A stretch of DNA of 64,000 bases from Sorex araneus (GCF_027595985.1 NC_073305.1:23120028-23184027); one strand, 5' to 3'; shown: positions 22,471-32,324, counted from the stretch's first letter. The notes: generated by a model from the letters alone, not told the origin. Translations and numbers: made by a program.

Positions 22471-23210
22471 ACTATTGTGCTGCTTCGGAGATTTTTAAAT
22501 GCTAACATAGCCCTTTAGGGCTTTAGAAGGTAGGAGCGGGAAGTCTTATAAAAAAAATAGAAGGTATCAGTGAGTGCGTTTGAAAGGTGGAAGCCGCACA
22601 CCAGGGCCTCAAACTTTCGTATTAATTGATGCTTTCGCTCCTAGGTAGGCAGGAGACAAAGGCCAGGGCTTGGTGTGAACTGCCTGGTGGCTTCGGCCTA
22701 GGAGTGGGGGATGGGGTCCTTTGTGAAGTCGAGGGTTGATGCGGGAGCGAAACCTAGGGGGGCGGGGGGAGGGCAGGTGTCGCAGCTTGTGTGTCCCGAG
22801 TGGGCGAAGGGCGAAGGCGGAACGGGGGGCGTCCCGAGGGAAGTTGCGGGGAAGGGGGAGCGCGTGCGGGGCGCGGGCCGGCTGGAGTGCACCTGTACGC
22901 GCCACAGGCGGCGAGGGTTGTCTGGGGGGAGTCAAAGGGGGGGTGCTGAAGGCTCCCGGCAGCGGGTGTGGCGAGCCTCGGAGAGTCGCGTCTCCGAAGC
23001 AACGAACGTCCCGCCCTGGGCCCTGCCCCCCCCCCCCAAGCCCGCAACTTGCCCTGCGTCCCGTCCTGTCCTGTTCCTTCCCGTCTCCAGTGGCGGTGGC
23101 GGGGCAGCGTGAGACCCCCCCGAGGCCCCCCACGGTTGGGTTGGGGACTCCTCCGGGACCCTCCCCCCAGCGGCCCGCCGCTAGGTCCGTGCAGAGGGGC
23201 CTCGCGGGGA

Positions 23211-23221
23211 GCGGCCATGTT
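23211..23221 (-). promoter_or_regulatory. YY1-type motif overlapping a minus-strand ATG
   Basis: The reverse strand reads AACATGGCCGC, an exact fit to the YY1 consensus AAnATGGCnGC. YY1 sites of this kind sit just downstream of transcription starts and often overlap start codons. Here the ATG (minus, at 23218) has an A at -3 and G at +4. Confidence 0.5.
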
Positions 23222-23610
23222 GGCTCCGGCCGTGAGGTGGCGGCAGCAGCAGCAGCGGCAGTGGCGGGGCGACCTGTGGGGGGCGCCCTGCCGAGGTGGG
23301 CAGGAAGCGACCTGGGGGCCTTGCCGGAGGGTCGTCGCCTCCTGCCATCCCCGCCCCCCTGGACCCGCAGCCTCGGCTTCCGCTCTGGGAGGCGGTGCTG
23401 GGGGAGGGGGCGAGTGCCCCACCCGCAGGAAAGCGAGCCAGGTGCGACCCGAGCACGGGGGGTGGGGGGAGGGGAGGGGGTTTCGGGACCGGGACCGGGA
23501 CCGAGAAGTCACTCCCTGCCCGCGCGCGGCAACCGTTCCTATCCCTGCCCCCCGACACACACCGGGACCTGCCGGCGTCTAACGCTGCCCGTTTGTCTGT
23601 CCCCCTGCAG

Positions 23611-23661
23611 GATTCAGAAGGAGCTGGCCGACATCACTCTCGACCCTCCGCCCAACTGCAG
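23611..23661 (+). CDS. UBE2E1: UBE2E1 exon 3, end of codon 51 through part of codon 68
   Basis: The single G at 23611 completes codon 51 (Arg) started in exon 2. The exon then reads IQKELADITLDPPPNC (residues 52-67) and stops after AG of codon 68, expected Ser. This is the first helix and following loop of the UBC domain. Splice signals are textbook (CCCCTGCAG before, GTGAGC after). At 51 nt with phase 2 on both sides the exon can be skipped without shifting the frame, removing 17 residues; from memory a 176-residue human isoform exists, consistent with that. The next exon, which would begin with the Ala-Gly-Pro-Lys-Gly segment, is not found up to 64000. Confidence 0.96.
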
Positions 23662-24189
23662 GTGAGCTTCCCGCCGCCCCGCGCCCTTGCCGAGGATCCC
23701 GGGGGTCCAGTCTCCCCTTCCAGCGATCGATGGACTGATCCCGCGTGTTGGCTTTTGTTCTTTGGATCCTAGGTGTGGGCTCGCACCGCCGCTGACCCCA
23801 AGGAAGGGCCGGAGAGGGGCTGACGGCCCCCGGCGGCGGCGGTTGCAGGGGGGCGGCGCGGGCTTGAGTGTCTGCACGGGCGGACTGTTCGCGCCCCAGA
23901 GGACGCCCGCGGGTCTCGGGCTCTGTCCCCGAGGGTTCGGGCTCCTGCTTTAGAAGGTGCTTTGCTGTCTGGGCCCGTGCGTGGAGATCTCGAGATTAAG
24001 GTGGTGGATAGAGCCCAGCCAAACCTCGCTTCCTCTGACCGCGTGAAAAATGTTTCTGCTTTGGATTTACCCGGCAGGCCAGTTGGGGGAATAATTCGTG
24101 ACTTTAGGTGTCGTCCGTGTTAACTCTTCCGTGCATTGTTTTTTTTTCCTCAAAATTTCTGAACTCGGGTGTTTTTCCGTCCGACAGCA

Positions 24190-24400
24190 GTTTGTTTGTT
24201 TTTCCACCACACCCGGCTGTGCTCAGGGCCGACCCTTGCCTTTGAGTTCAGGGATCACTCTTGGAGGGGATCAGGAGACTCTGTGAGATGGCGCTGGGTC
24301 GAACCCGGGTCGGCCCTGTGGGCTGGAGGTGGGATGCAGGACTGGCCAAGTGCGCGCCTAGCGCCCTCCCTGCTGCTGTACCGGCCTTGTGGCCCTGGCA
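24190..24400 (-). repeat. SOR SINE with an insertion, GC-rich
   Basis: CCACCACACCCGGCTGTGCTCAGG, GTTCAGGGATCACTCTTGG, GGGTCGAACCCGGGTCGGCC order is reversed SOR. Extra GC-rich sequence separates box B from the head end, and the copy lies just right of the second CpG island. Confidence 0.75.
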
Positions 24401-24423
24401 GTCGAAGCAGTGTGACACCAGCT

Positions 24424-24452
24424 TGTGTGTGTGTGTGTGTGGGGGGGGGGGG
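24424..24452. repeat. (TG)n followed by G12
   Basis: Eight GT units run directly into twelve G residues, likely to be length-variable and hard to sequence. Confidence 0.85.
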
Positions 24453-24667
24453 TTGGCTCGTCGTTTATTTCGACTTTTGAGGAATAGCCGCTTTTGCTTT
24501 CCGAGTCAGCGTGGAAGGGGAGGAGGGTTATGACTGAACTGTTGATTTCAGGAGGGGAAGAGCGATTGCTTGGTTCTGTTACTCCCACAGTCTAAAAATG
24601 AAACCGAGGCGCTCGATTCGTCGTTTCAGGATTGGCCTTGGAATGGGATGTGGAATTGCAGAAGTGT

Positions 24668-24838
24668 CAGGCCGAGAGGTAGTGCAGCAGGCAGGGCGCT
24701 TGTCTTTGCACTTGGCCGACCCTGCGTTGGGTCTCCAGCACCCCCGTATGCCCTCTGAGCCCTGCCAGTAGTGATGCCTGAACAGAGCAGGGAGTAAGCC
24801 CCAGCACCTCGACGTGGGGCCCAAATACAAAACCCAAA
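24668..24838 (+). repeat. SOR SINE, diverged
   Basis: GGCCGAGAGGTAGTGCAGCAGGC head and CACTTGGCCGACCCTGCG, ending GGGGCCCAAATACAAAACCC. GAAGTGT occurs on both sides and may be the remnant of a duplication. Confidence 0.82.
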
Positions 24839-25023
24839 ACGGAAGTGTTACACTAATAAGAAACTGACCCTAGACTTCCAAAAACTATGATCAAGTTTTC
24901 AAAGTAAAGGCTTGAAAAGCCTAACATTTGTTAAGACATTTGTTACAATGGTTTTCTCGTGAATAAGTGCCGTCAGATTAGAAACTTGAACACAATTTGA
25001 AAGTCCTGTCAAATTAATCACTT

Positions 25024-25157
25024 GTTTGGGTTTCGGGCCAGACTTGACCGTGCTCAGGGATCTCTCCTAGCTGTGCTTAGAATACAGTGGATTGAACCCA
25101 GGTCTGCCACATACTAGGCAAGCACCTTATCTGCTATATTATTGCTCTGACCCTGGG
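25024..25157 (-). repeat. SOR SINE with TSD
   Basis: GTTTGGGTTTCGGGCCAG tail side, GGATTGAACCCAGGTCTGCC box B, TATTATTGCTCTGACCC head. Flanked by ATTAATCACTT (25013-25023 and 25158-25168). Confidence 0.85.
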
Positions 25158-25289
25158 ATTAATCACTTTTTTAAAAATAGAACTAGGTCCACTTGAGTTT
25201 GGTACCATTTTAGCTGCCGTCACATGTGAGAGCTCTGTAATTCTGGGCCTGTAGAATATTATATCCTTGGAAAATGCTTCTAGTTACCC

Positions 25290-25415
25290 CTTCAGGTTGG
25301 GACTCTTGGGGAGGGGGTATCATTACCTTTGGTGTTCTGGGGACCATGTAGTACCCCGTAGAATCGATCCCTGGGTCAGGTCTGTCAATACTTTCACATC
25401 TGTATTATCTCAGAC
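25290..25415 (-). repeat. SOR SINE, degenerate
   Basis: TTCTGGGGACCATGTAGTACC and GAATCGATCCCTGGGTCAGG, then TATTATCTCAGACCC are weak reversed SOR words. Confidence 0.5.
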
Positions 25416-25419
25416 CCAA

Positions 25420-27229
25420 GCTGAAACCTTTACACTTTACAATTTGGTAAGGTGAAGCACCAAATCAGGTGGTTATTTTTTTGGGGATGTGAATGATGGT
25501 AGAGACAAACTTTGGCGTACTTCACTTTTTTTTTTTTTCTAAGTCTTTGGTTTCAGAGAAAACACCAGACATCTTTATTTTGTAAGAGAATGAATTTTGT
25601 GTTGACTTTTAAAAAGAAAGACCGCTTTATTTTCTGAAGTCATTTTCCAGTACTGCTGGTTAAGTAATATGAGTTATAGCTTCTACTTTTGGTTGCCTGC
25701 TAGTGTTACTGACTTAATGTTATTCAGTGGTCTCAGTATTCTGCTTGCGTAAGTGATTTTGGTTTTCTGTTTTGGTATTGTGTGGAATTGAATTGTTTAA
25801 TATTTTAATGTACATTACTATTGGAAATGCAAATGGATAGATTTGGTGCTCTCTGAAGTTAGCATCTAGTTAAAATGTCAGCATTAAATGGTATGTCAAA
25901 AACATGTATTTTAATTTTTTTCTAATTTTTTTTTTTAGTGTTACTCCTAGCTTGGGAACTCCATTGGTTCTTATGAAATGATTGTTTCATCAGCTATAAA
26001 ATACATTTGGAATGAAATAATTTGCTTTTAGTGTATCTTATGTATTAACTTTTGTAGAACTGCCTGTAGAACTCAGTATATTTTCTTTCAATATATTTCG
26101 TGTGTGGTTTAAATTTAAGTACATTATGTTATTAAATACAGCAGTTGGCATATAGAAACCTCCCAGTAAATAGTTGATTATTGCAAATTAGGGGAGAATT
26201 GCTTTTGTTAAGGTGCACAGCCTGTGCTCAATAACTTGAGCACTTTGCTTGTCAAAAATATTTGGATTTGAAGTTACTGAACTTCAGAACTTGTTTGAAA
26301 AGCAATTGCTAAATGCCTTAAAATGTATTTCAAGTTAAATTCTCAGTGTTAAGTAGATAATTCTTATTGAACAAAATGCTAGTTAAATTTAATGACAGGG
26401 CCAAAGTATTTTAAATGAGTATTTAAAAATTGTTTCATATGTCATGCAAACAAAGTTTTTGGTATCTTTGAACACAACTTAAATTGTGCGTTTGATTGCT
26501 TTTTTAGCCTGACTTTTGTATGTTTAGGAGAAAAATACTGCCTTAACTACTGTGATGATTTCCTAAAGTGTGCACTATCTTGTGTTGTAAGATTAGGCCT
26601 TTTAGATATAACTCTGGGCCACTAGAATCAGTTTTGCAGCTATTATTTATAGAGTAGGGCTCAAGCTTTGCTAAATTGACTAGTTATGGCTATATAACTA
26701 GGCTGTAGACATAGAGATGTGTCTGCACATAATAAATGATATATTTGCCTAAGTCCTTTAAACTTCAGGCTTTACTTAATAGATATATTTGTGTTATGAG
26801 TAAACCTACTCTTATAGTGACTTGAAACCTAAGATTTCAGATTCTTGGGAGGGTGCTATTTTAGGATAAAATGTCTTTGAGATAAAATGTCATTAAGCAT
26901 CTCAGGCAAGGTGGAAAATAAAAATCTTCTGTGAATTTATTACATTTTGGACACTTTTTGTTTTCTTGGGAAAACTAAAAAAGTAACTTTACAGCTTTTT
27001 TGAAGATGATTTCAAGGCTAAAAGGAAGAAAGTATAAAGTGTTGTCTGAGAAGTTAAATTTTTCAACTTTTCCTCCTTACTAAAAGGATGGGTTATCTAC
27101 GAAATAGTGTTACAAAATTCAAATAAGATGATAGTTTTCGGTGTGTATTAGATGGTGCTTGTATTAAAATAGCCCACTTAGTTCTTTTAATAGCTAATAG
27201 TTTAAAAGCACCTATTAAAAATACTGTTA
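25420..27229. other. Single-copy intronic DNA, AT-rich
   Basis: Nearly repeat-free 1.8 kb except a possible MIR/L2 end at 26145-26190. No exon-like open frame with splice signals. Long repeat-poor stretches inside a repeat-rich intron are candidates for regulatory conservation. Confidence 0.5.
26145..26190 (+). repeat. MIR/L2 end relic
   Basis: GCAGTTGGCATATAGAAACC and CAGTAAATAGTTGATTATT follow the terminal L2/MIR pattern. Confidence 0.4.
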
Positions 27230-27395
27230 TGGGGCTGGAGCAATAGTACAGTGGATAGGGCATTTGCCTTGCACGCAGCCGACCCGGGTTCGATTCCCAG
27301 CATCCCATATGGTCCCCTGAGACCCTCAGGGTAATTCCTGAGCGCAGAGCCAGGAGTAACTGTGCATTGCCGGGTGTGGCCCAAAAAGCAAAAAG
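27230..27395 (+). repeat. SOR SINE with TSD
   Basis: Full copy with a 4-bp loss after CCTGAG and a short loss near the end. Flanked by AAAATACTGTTA (27218-27229 and 27396-27407). Confidence 0.93.
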
Positions 27396-27424
27396 AAAAT
27401 ACTGTTACATATTTTTGCCTATTA

Positions 27425-27572
27425 TTATTTGGGAGAGGGTTTTGGGCCTCACCCAGTTTTGCTCTTGTTTTACTTACACCTGGAAGAACTCAGAGAACCA
27501 TATGTAGTACTGTGGGTTGAACCTGAGCCAGCCACGTGCATGCTTTAATGTCCTGTACAGTCCCTCTGACCC
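27425..27572 (-). repeat. SOR SINE, diverged
   Basis: TTTTGGGCCTCACCCAG, GAACCATATGTAGTACTGTGGG, GTACAGTCCCTCTGACCCC; reversed SOR order. Confidence 0.75.
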
Positions 27573-28042
27573 CTATTTGCTTATATTTTTAAATGTGATT
27601 TAAGCCTTTTCACAATGAGAATGAATGTATTTGAAAGTTAAAATCCAAAGTTCACTCGTGACCTTTTCTGATCCCACCACCTATTGTTCATAGATATTCC
27701 GTGTTAGCACACTTGGGTATTGTTCCACAGAGTTTCTTTGAATTTACGGTGTTGTCTATTTCTGGCTTTACAGTCCTGTTGGAGTTAGTAATAATAGTAT
27801 TTCTTCTCTGTTCTTCCCTTCCTTGTTCTTGTTGTAATGTCTGGGGGTTGCACACATAGGTTGGGTTGTGGTGCTGGCTGTAGTAATAGTATTGAGATGT
27901 CAGTTTACAAGTCACAGCTTCTAACATTAAAGAGAAGATGCAACTATCACTTGAATAGATAACATTATAGTATACTTGCTTTTGTGTGCATAAAGGCAAT
28001 TTTGAAAATAGGAGTTGTCAACACAATAAAAATAGCACCCGA

Positions 28043-28220
28043 GGGGCTGGAGCAATAGCACAGCAGGTAGGGCTTTTGCCTTGCACGTGGCCAACTCAGG
28101 TTCGATTCCCAGCATCCCATATGGTCCCCTTAGCACCACCAGGAGAAATTCCTGAGTTCAGAGCCAGGAGTAACCCCTGTGCATAGCCAGGTGTGACCCA
28201 AAAAGCAAAAAAAAAAAAAA
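28043..28220 (+). repeat. SOR SINE, near-consensus, poly-A tail
   Basis: GGGGCTGGAGCAATAGCACAGC to GTGACCCAAAAAGCA14. The words TAGCACCCGA and AAGCACCAGA at the two sides look like a diverged duplication. Confidence 0.93.
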
Positions 28221-29100
28221 GCACCAGAACTAGGGTTGAGTTCTTGAAAAGAACAGATGCGGAGCAGACCACGTGTCATTTGTAGTTCTGGCCTAAAAGT
28301 TGGAGAAGATTGGGAAGAGTTAGCAAGTCTTGGTTTTGTCAACCTAGACCTGGGATAATTTAGAAGCTTCTGGTTCATTCTCAATTGTCAGGTGATGCTG
28401 ATTAGTTTCTTTTATCACCTACAAATAGCAAATCCACCAGATTCAGCATTGCCAGAGTGACTGAACTCCCTTGTCACTGCTTAGGACTTGCATGTAATCA
28501 TATACATAAAACATGAATTTCACTCAAAACAAGGTAAAGTGTAAGGGAGAGAACCTATGCAAGAAATTGCTAGCTGCAGGATGTTTTACAGTAGTGGATA
28601 TCTAGGCAAGAAGATAGGATTCACTCCCCAGCCTATGACACTAAAGAAAAGTTTCCTTTTGATCTTAAAAAAAAAAGGGTGTGTGGTAGAGAGAGGGGGT
28701 TCCTGCAAATTAGATCATCATTTGGGGCATGAGTAGTTAGGAACTGTGGAAGTTCTGTCCAGAAATGCATTCTCTACCAAATTATTAAGATCTCGTGTTT
28801 TGTTTTCCAAAAGACCATGTAGCTGAATTGTAAAACCACATTGCTGTTGTTTCTCAGAAAGCTAAACAGAATTATCATATGACTCAACATTTCTTTCTGC
28901 TCCCAGGTATATACCCAATAAATTGAAACAGGGACTCAACAAGATGATTTGTTTTGTGTTCACAGTGGCATTTTTCTTAATTGCCAAAAAAGTAGGATCT
29001 ATCAGCAGATGAGTAGATAAGCCAAATGTGGTGTATGCATAAAACAGTATTAGTCAGTCATAAAAAGGAATTATTCTGTTGCATGTCACACATGACTTAA

Positions 29101-29263
29101 CCTTTTTTTGGTTTTTGGGTGCTTGGGACTTACTTCTTCTGGCTTAGTGCTAAGGGATCACTTCCTGGTGGGGCTCAGGGACCATGTGGGATATCTAGGA
29201 TGAAGCTCCGGTTGGCTATATGCAAGGCAAGTGTCTGCTAGACTATCCCACTCTAATCCTCAC
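29101..29263 (-). repeat. SOR SINE inserted in L1M
   Basis: TTTTTTGGTTTTTGGGTGC, GGGGCTCAGGGACCATGTGGG, TGCAAGGCAAGTGTCTGC; reversed. CACATGAC and CACATGGC at the two junctions may be the duplicated target. Confidence 0.78.
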
Positions 29264-29354
29264 ATGGCTGAACTTTGAAAATGTTCAGCTGAGTAAAATA
29301 AGTCAGACACAGTAGGGCAAATATATATTCCAGTTACATGAAATTTTAAGAGTA

Positions 29355-29521
29355 AGGAGAGATAATACAGGGTTAAGATGCTTCCTTGCCTTCTGTGACT
29401 GACCCAGGTTTGAATATATGGTACCACATATGATCCAGTCACATATCCAGGAGAGATTCCTGAGCAGAGCCAGGAGTAAGCCCTGAACACTGCTGGACAT
29501 AGTTCTCCATTACCCGCAAAG
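29355..29521 (+). repeat. SOR SINE inserted in L1M, TSD visible
   Basis: Diverged copy (AGAGATAATACAGGGTT head). GAAATTTTAAGAGTA at 29340-29354 recurs as GAAATTTCAAGAGTA at 29523-29537, with one mismatch. The flanking L1 words continue after the copy. Confidence 0.82.
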
Positions 29522-29597
29522 GAAATTTCAAGAGTAGTAAAAAATGTAGTTAGATTATGTGTTTCCTGGGGCATAAGGGGTAAGAATCGAAGGCCAC

Positions 29598-29768
29598 CAG
29601 GCTGGAGAGATAGAACAGCCGGGTGTTTGCTTTCCACGGAGCCCACCCAACTTCAATCCCTGGCATCCCATATGGTCCCTCCAGCCCACCAGGAGTGATG
29701 ACTGAGTGCACAGTGAAGAGTAACCCTTGAGCACTGCTAGGTGACCCCAAAACAAAAACACACACACA
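29598..29768 (+). repeat. SOR SINE between the two L1 fragments
   Basis: AGGCTGGAGAGATAGAACAGC head, TTCAATCCCTGGCATCCCATATGG, tail with (CA)n. It occupies the junction where the sense L1 ends and the antisense L1 begins. Confidence 0.88.
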
Positions 29769-30359
29769 AAAGGAATGTACTTCTTTTATCCTTCCAGTTT
29801 TGTTGAGAAAAGAATTGATTTATGTGACGTGATTACCACAATAGGTTCAACTGACATTCTTTTTTAATCCTGTGATATATAAAAAAGGAAACATTTTTTT
29901 GTCATATAGCTGAGTTGAATAGTCATTGTGTATGTAGTATGTTACCTCCCCAGTATTTAACTTGTAACTGGAAGTCTCTTGCCTTTTCACCTTCCCCTGC
30001 TGCCAATCACGTCTGATTTCTTTTTCCACTTTGTTTATGTTCTATATCTATGTGAGAATGTGTCTTTATTTTGCATAATGCCTTCAAGGTTATCACAAAT
30101 TTCCTCCCCCACCCCTCCACACCCCCCACCAACTTCCCCGCCCACTCCCCCATAGAGACACGAACCATTTTATTTCAAAAGTCAGAAAGGAAAATAGACT
30201 TTTTCCTGGTACTAGGAGAGTACAGAAGGCAGGCATTAGGAGTTCCTTGATCCATTTAGGGCCAGCGGGAAGGTATGAGAACAGAATCAACCTGAAAGTG
30301 ACTGGTGTTCTCTTAAACTCTTAAAGGAGCCTGTAGATGCCTGAAGGTGTGAAATTCTT

Positions 30360-31027
30360 TCTTTTTTCTTTTTTTTTTTCTTTTATTTTATTGACTCACC
30401 ATGTGGAAAATTACAATGCTTTCAGGCTTGTTAAGTCTCAGTTATACAATGCTGAAACAAACATCCCTTCACCAGTGCCCATATTCCACCACCACCAAAA
30501 AAAAAAAAGTCCCAGTATACCTCCCATCCCGCCCCCCCATAACTGATAAATTTTACTTTGCTTTCTCTTTACCATGGTTACATTCAATATTTCAACAAAA
30601 ACCTCACTATTGTTAGGAGTTCCCCACTAGAGTCAGATCTGTTGTGAAGAGATATGAGGTCGCACAGCCTATCGCGGCCATGCGGTTTTGGATTTCTGTA
30701 TTTTAGCAACTAAGTCCAGGGAAATTTCTTCCAGATATTGGATCATTGCAAGCTTGTAACTCTCATCTGTGGTCCTCATAATATGGCGGTCACCACACCC
30801 CCCCCCTCCCGGCAAGGAAAAGGCTAGAGAGAGAAAAACCTTTCCCCTCCTGGGCAGGCATGGGGCTGCGGCTTAGTTCTCAGTCTGGAGACATTCTGCA
30901 AGGAGCTGCCCATACCAAAAGTAGTTTAGCTGGCCTCTGGAGTCATGCTCTTGCAGCTGCGGAGGGGCCGCATACATGCGGCCCCGGGGATCACATCTTG
31001 GCGGCGTGCAGGGCCAGTGCCGCCCCA
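30360..31027 (-). mobile_element. 668-bp LINE-tail retroposon with 14-bp TSD
   Basis: Left end is a T-rich run followed by TTTTATTGACTCACCATGTGG, the reverse complement of the 3' end seen at 9803-10010. Flanks are GGTGTGAAATTCTT (30346-30359 and 31028-31041), exact. Its 5' (right) part is GC-rich and holds a perfect 10-bp inverted repeat. No long open frame. I take it as a 5'-truncated element of a shrew-lineage L1-like family. Confidence 0.8.
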
Positions 31028-31084
31028 GGTGTGAAATTCTTAAGGAGGCTGAAGATGTATGCATCACATATACCTTTGCAAAGG

Positions 31085-31204
31085 CCTAACGTTGGGGGGA
31101 CACTGGGGCTACAGTTGTAGTGCTCAGGGGACCATATTGTATCTTGGAACCTATTGCATACAGACCTGGGACGTTTGTGACCCATCAAGCTATCTCCCTA
31201 GCCC
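31085..31204 (-). repeat. SOR SINE fragment
   Basis: GTAGTGCTCAGGGGACCATATTG and AAGCTATCTCCCTAGCCC; the tail side is decayed. Confidence 0.7.
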
Positions 31205-31209
31205 ATTCC

Positions 31210-31443
31210 CTTCTATTTTTGTTGTGCTATCCAGGAGTTATGGGGCTTACACAGTTTAGTTGCAGTGCTCACCTGTCCCACTCCATAACTGTGCTGTACT
31301 GGAAATCACATACTGTGTTGTGGCACCAGGGATCCCAAACAACAGAGCCACTGGGAGCACTTGGGCATGTCAGGTTGGCCTCAGGTTGAACTTGAGCCTC
31401 ATGTTTGCCAGGCAGGTGCTTTACCGTCAGGCTTCTTGGACCT
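31210..31443 (-). repeat. Third tRNA-SINE-like repeat (about 230 bp)
   Basis: Contains GTTGCAGTGCTCACC, CACCAGGGATCCCAAACAACAG, GGTTGAACTTGAGCC and GCAGGTGCTTTACCG. The order recurs at 39050-39400, 42705-42905 and 55690-55920. It shares tRNA-head words with SOR but has a different body with several GTTGTGGTGCTC-like words. Confidence 0.6.
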
Positions 31444-31761
31444 CTTTGTTCATAATTTTTTGAGAATCCTCCATGCTGTTTTTCATAGTAGCTATAAGAA
31501 TTAATAATAACACCAGCAGTGCCCAAAGGTTTCCTTCATTCTCATCCACATACCTGCTGTTCTTACCTCTTGATTTTTGATGATGGCCATTCTAATGGGT
31601 TAAAGTGATATCCCATTATAGTTTTAATTTGCATCTCCCTAATGAGCAGTGTGATGTCTTTTTTCATGGACCTGCCATACGTTTCATATGTCTTTGGAAA
31701 AAAAGTCTGTTCAGGTCCTTTGACTATTTTTTGTTGTTGAGTTAAAGTTTTTCATACATGT

Positions 31762-32299
31762 CTTTTTTAAATTTATTTTTATTTATTTGTTTTTTTAAAT
31801 TTTATTTTATCACCATGTGGAAAGTTACAAAGTTCTCAGGTTTATGTCTCAGTTATACCGTATTCAAACACCATCCCTTCACCAGTGCCCATATTCCACC
31901 ACCAAAATCCCCGGTATATCCCCCGCCCCCCACCCCAACTGTATAACTGATGAATTTCACTTCATTTTCTTTTCACCTTGATTACGTTCCATATTTCAAC
32001 ACAAAACTCACTATTGTTGTGGGAGTTATACCCCCAAACAAGATAACCCTATTAAGGAAGCATTTGATAATTAGTTTTCCATTAAAAGATTGTATGTTTT
32101 CAGGTTTTAGAAAGGGCTGCGTGGCTCGGATGTGTCCCAGTCCCGAATCCCAGAGCTGTGTTAGTTGCTGCTCAGTGTCGCCAGGGCTCCATCTGGAGAA
32201 GGTGTGCAGGCTGCACCTCCTCCTTCCGGCTCCCCGGTATTGTTGGCCCCAATTCGGGTCCGGACATTTTCCGGGCCGCGTTGCTCACCAGAATGCCTC
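31762..32299 (-). mobile_element. 538-bp LINE-tail retroposon with short TSD
   Basis: Poly-T-rich left end, then TTTATCACCATGTGGAAAG and CCAGTGCCCATATTCCACC. CATACATGT flanks it (31753-31761 and 32300-32308). It lies inside the antisense L1 and has the same 3' end as the 30360 element but a different 5' body. Confidence 0.75.
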
Positions 32300-32324
32300 C
32301 ATACATGTTTATTTTAAAAAACAA

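Larger units (their letters stand above)
19634..23610 (+). other. UBE2E1: UBE2E1 intron 2
   Basis: 3,977-bp intron with donor GTACCG and acceptor GTCCCCCTGCAG. Mostly single-copy sequence, with a SOR relic at about 20405, a tRNA-SINE-like trace at 20711 and a (TG)n run at 22439. Its 3' quarter becomes CpG-rich (second CpG island). Confidence 0.85.
22600..23960. promoter_or_regulatory. UBE2E1: Second CpG island, around exon 3
   Basis: GC content and CpG frequency rise sharply from about 22600 to 23960, flanked by AT-rich intron. The block contains exon 3, a (CCGGGA)n-like run at 23482-23502, a CAG-rich segment (23233-23258) and a YY1-type motif. An island that is separate from the main promoter often marks an alternative or antisense start. 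No transcript evidence is available here. Confidence 0.7.
28815..29598 (+). mobile_element. Ancient L1M fragment (end of ORF2 and 3' UTR), sense
   Basis: The order TTATCATATGACTCAAC, CAGGTATATACCCAATAAA, CAGGGACTCAACAAGATG, CATTTTTCTTAATTGCC, CAGCAGATGAGTAGATAAGCC, CATAAAAAGGAATTATT and AAGTCAGACACAGTAGGGC is the classical mammalian L1M 3' region. It is cut at 29101 by a reversed SOR and at 29352 by a forward SOR, and runs into a third SOR at 29598. It cannot encode protein. Confidence 0.88.

Noticed and set aside
23217-23295. Alternative plus-strand first exon starting ATGTTGGCTCC and ending at the GTGGGC donor
   Set aside because: Its frame does not join to exon 3 in phase (79 nt from the ATG leaves one base, two are needed). 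The YY1 motif fits the other strand better.
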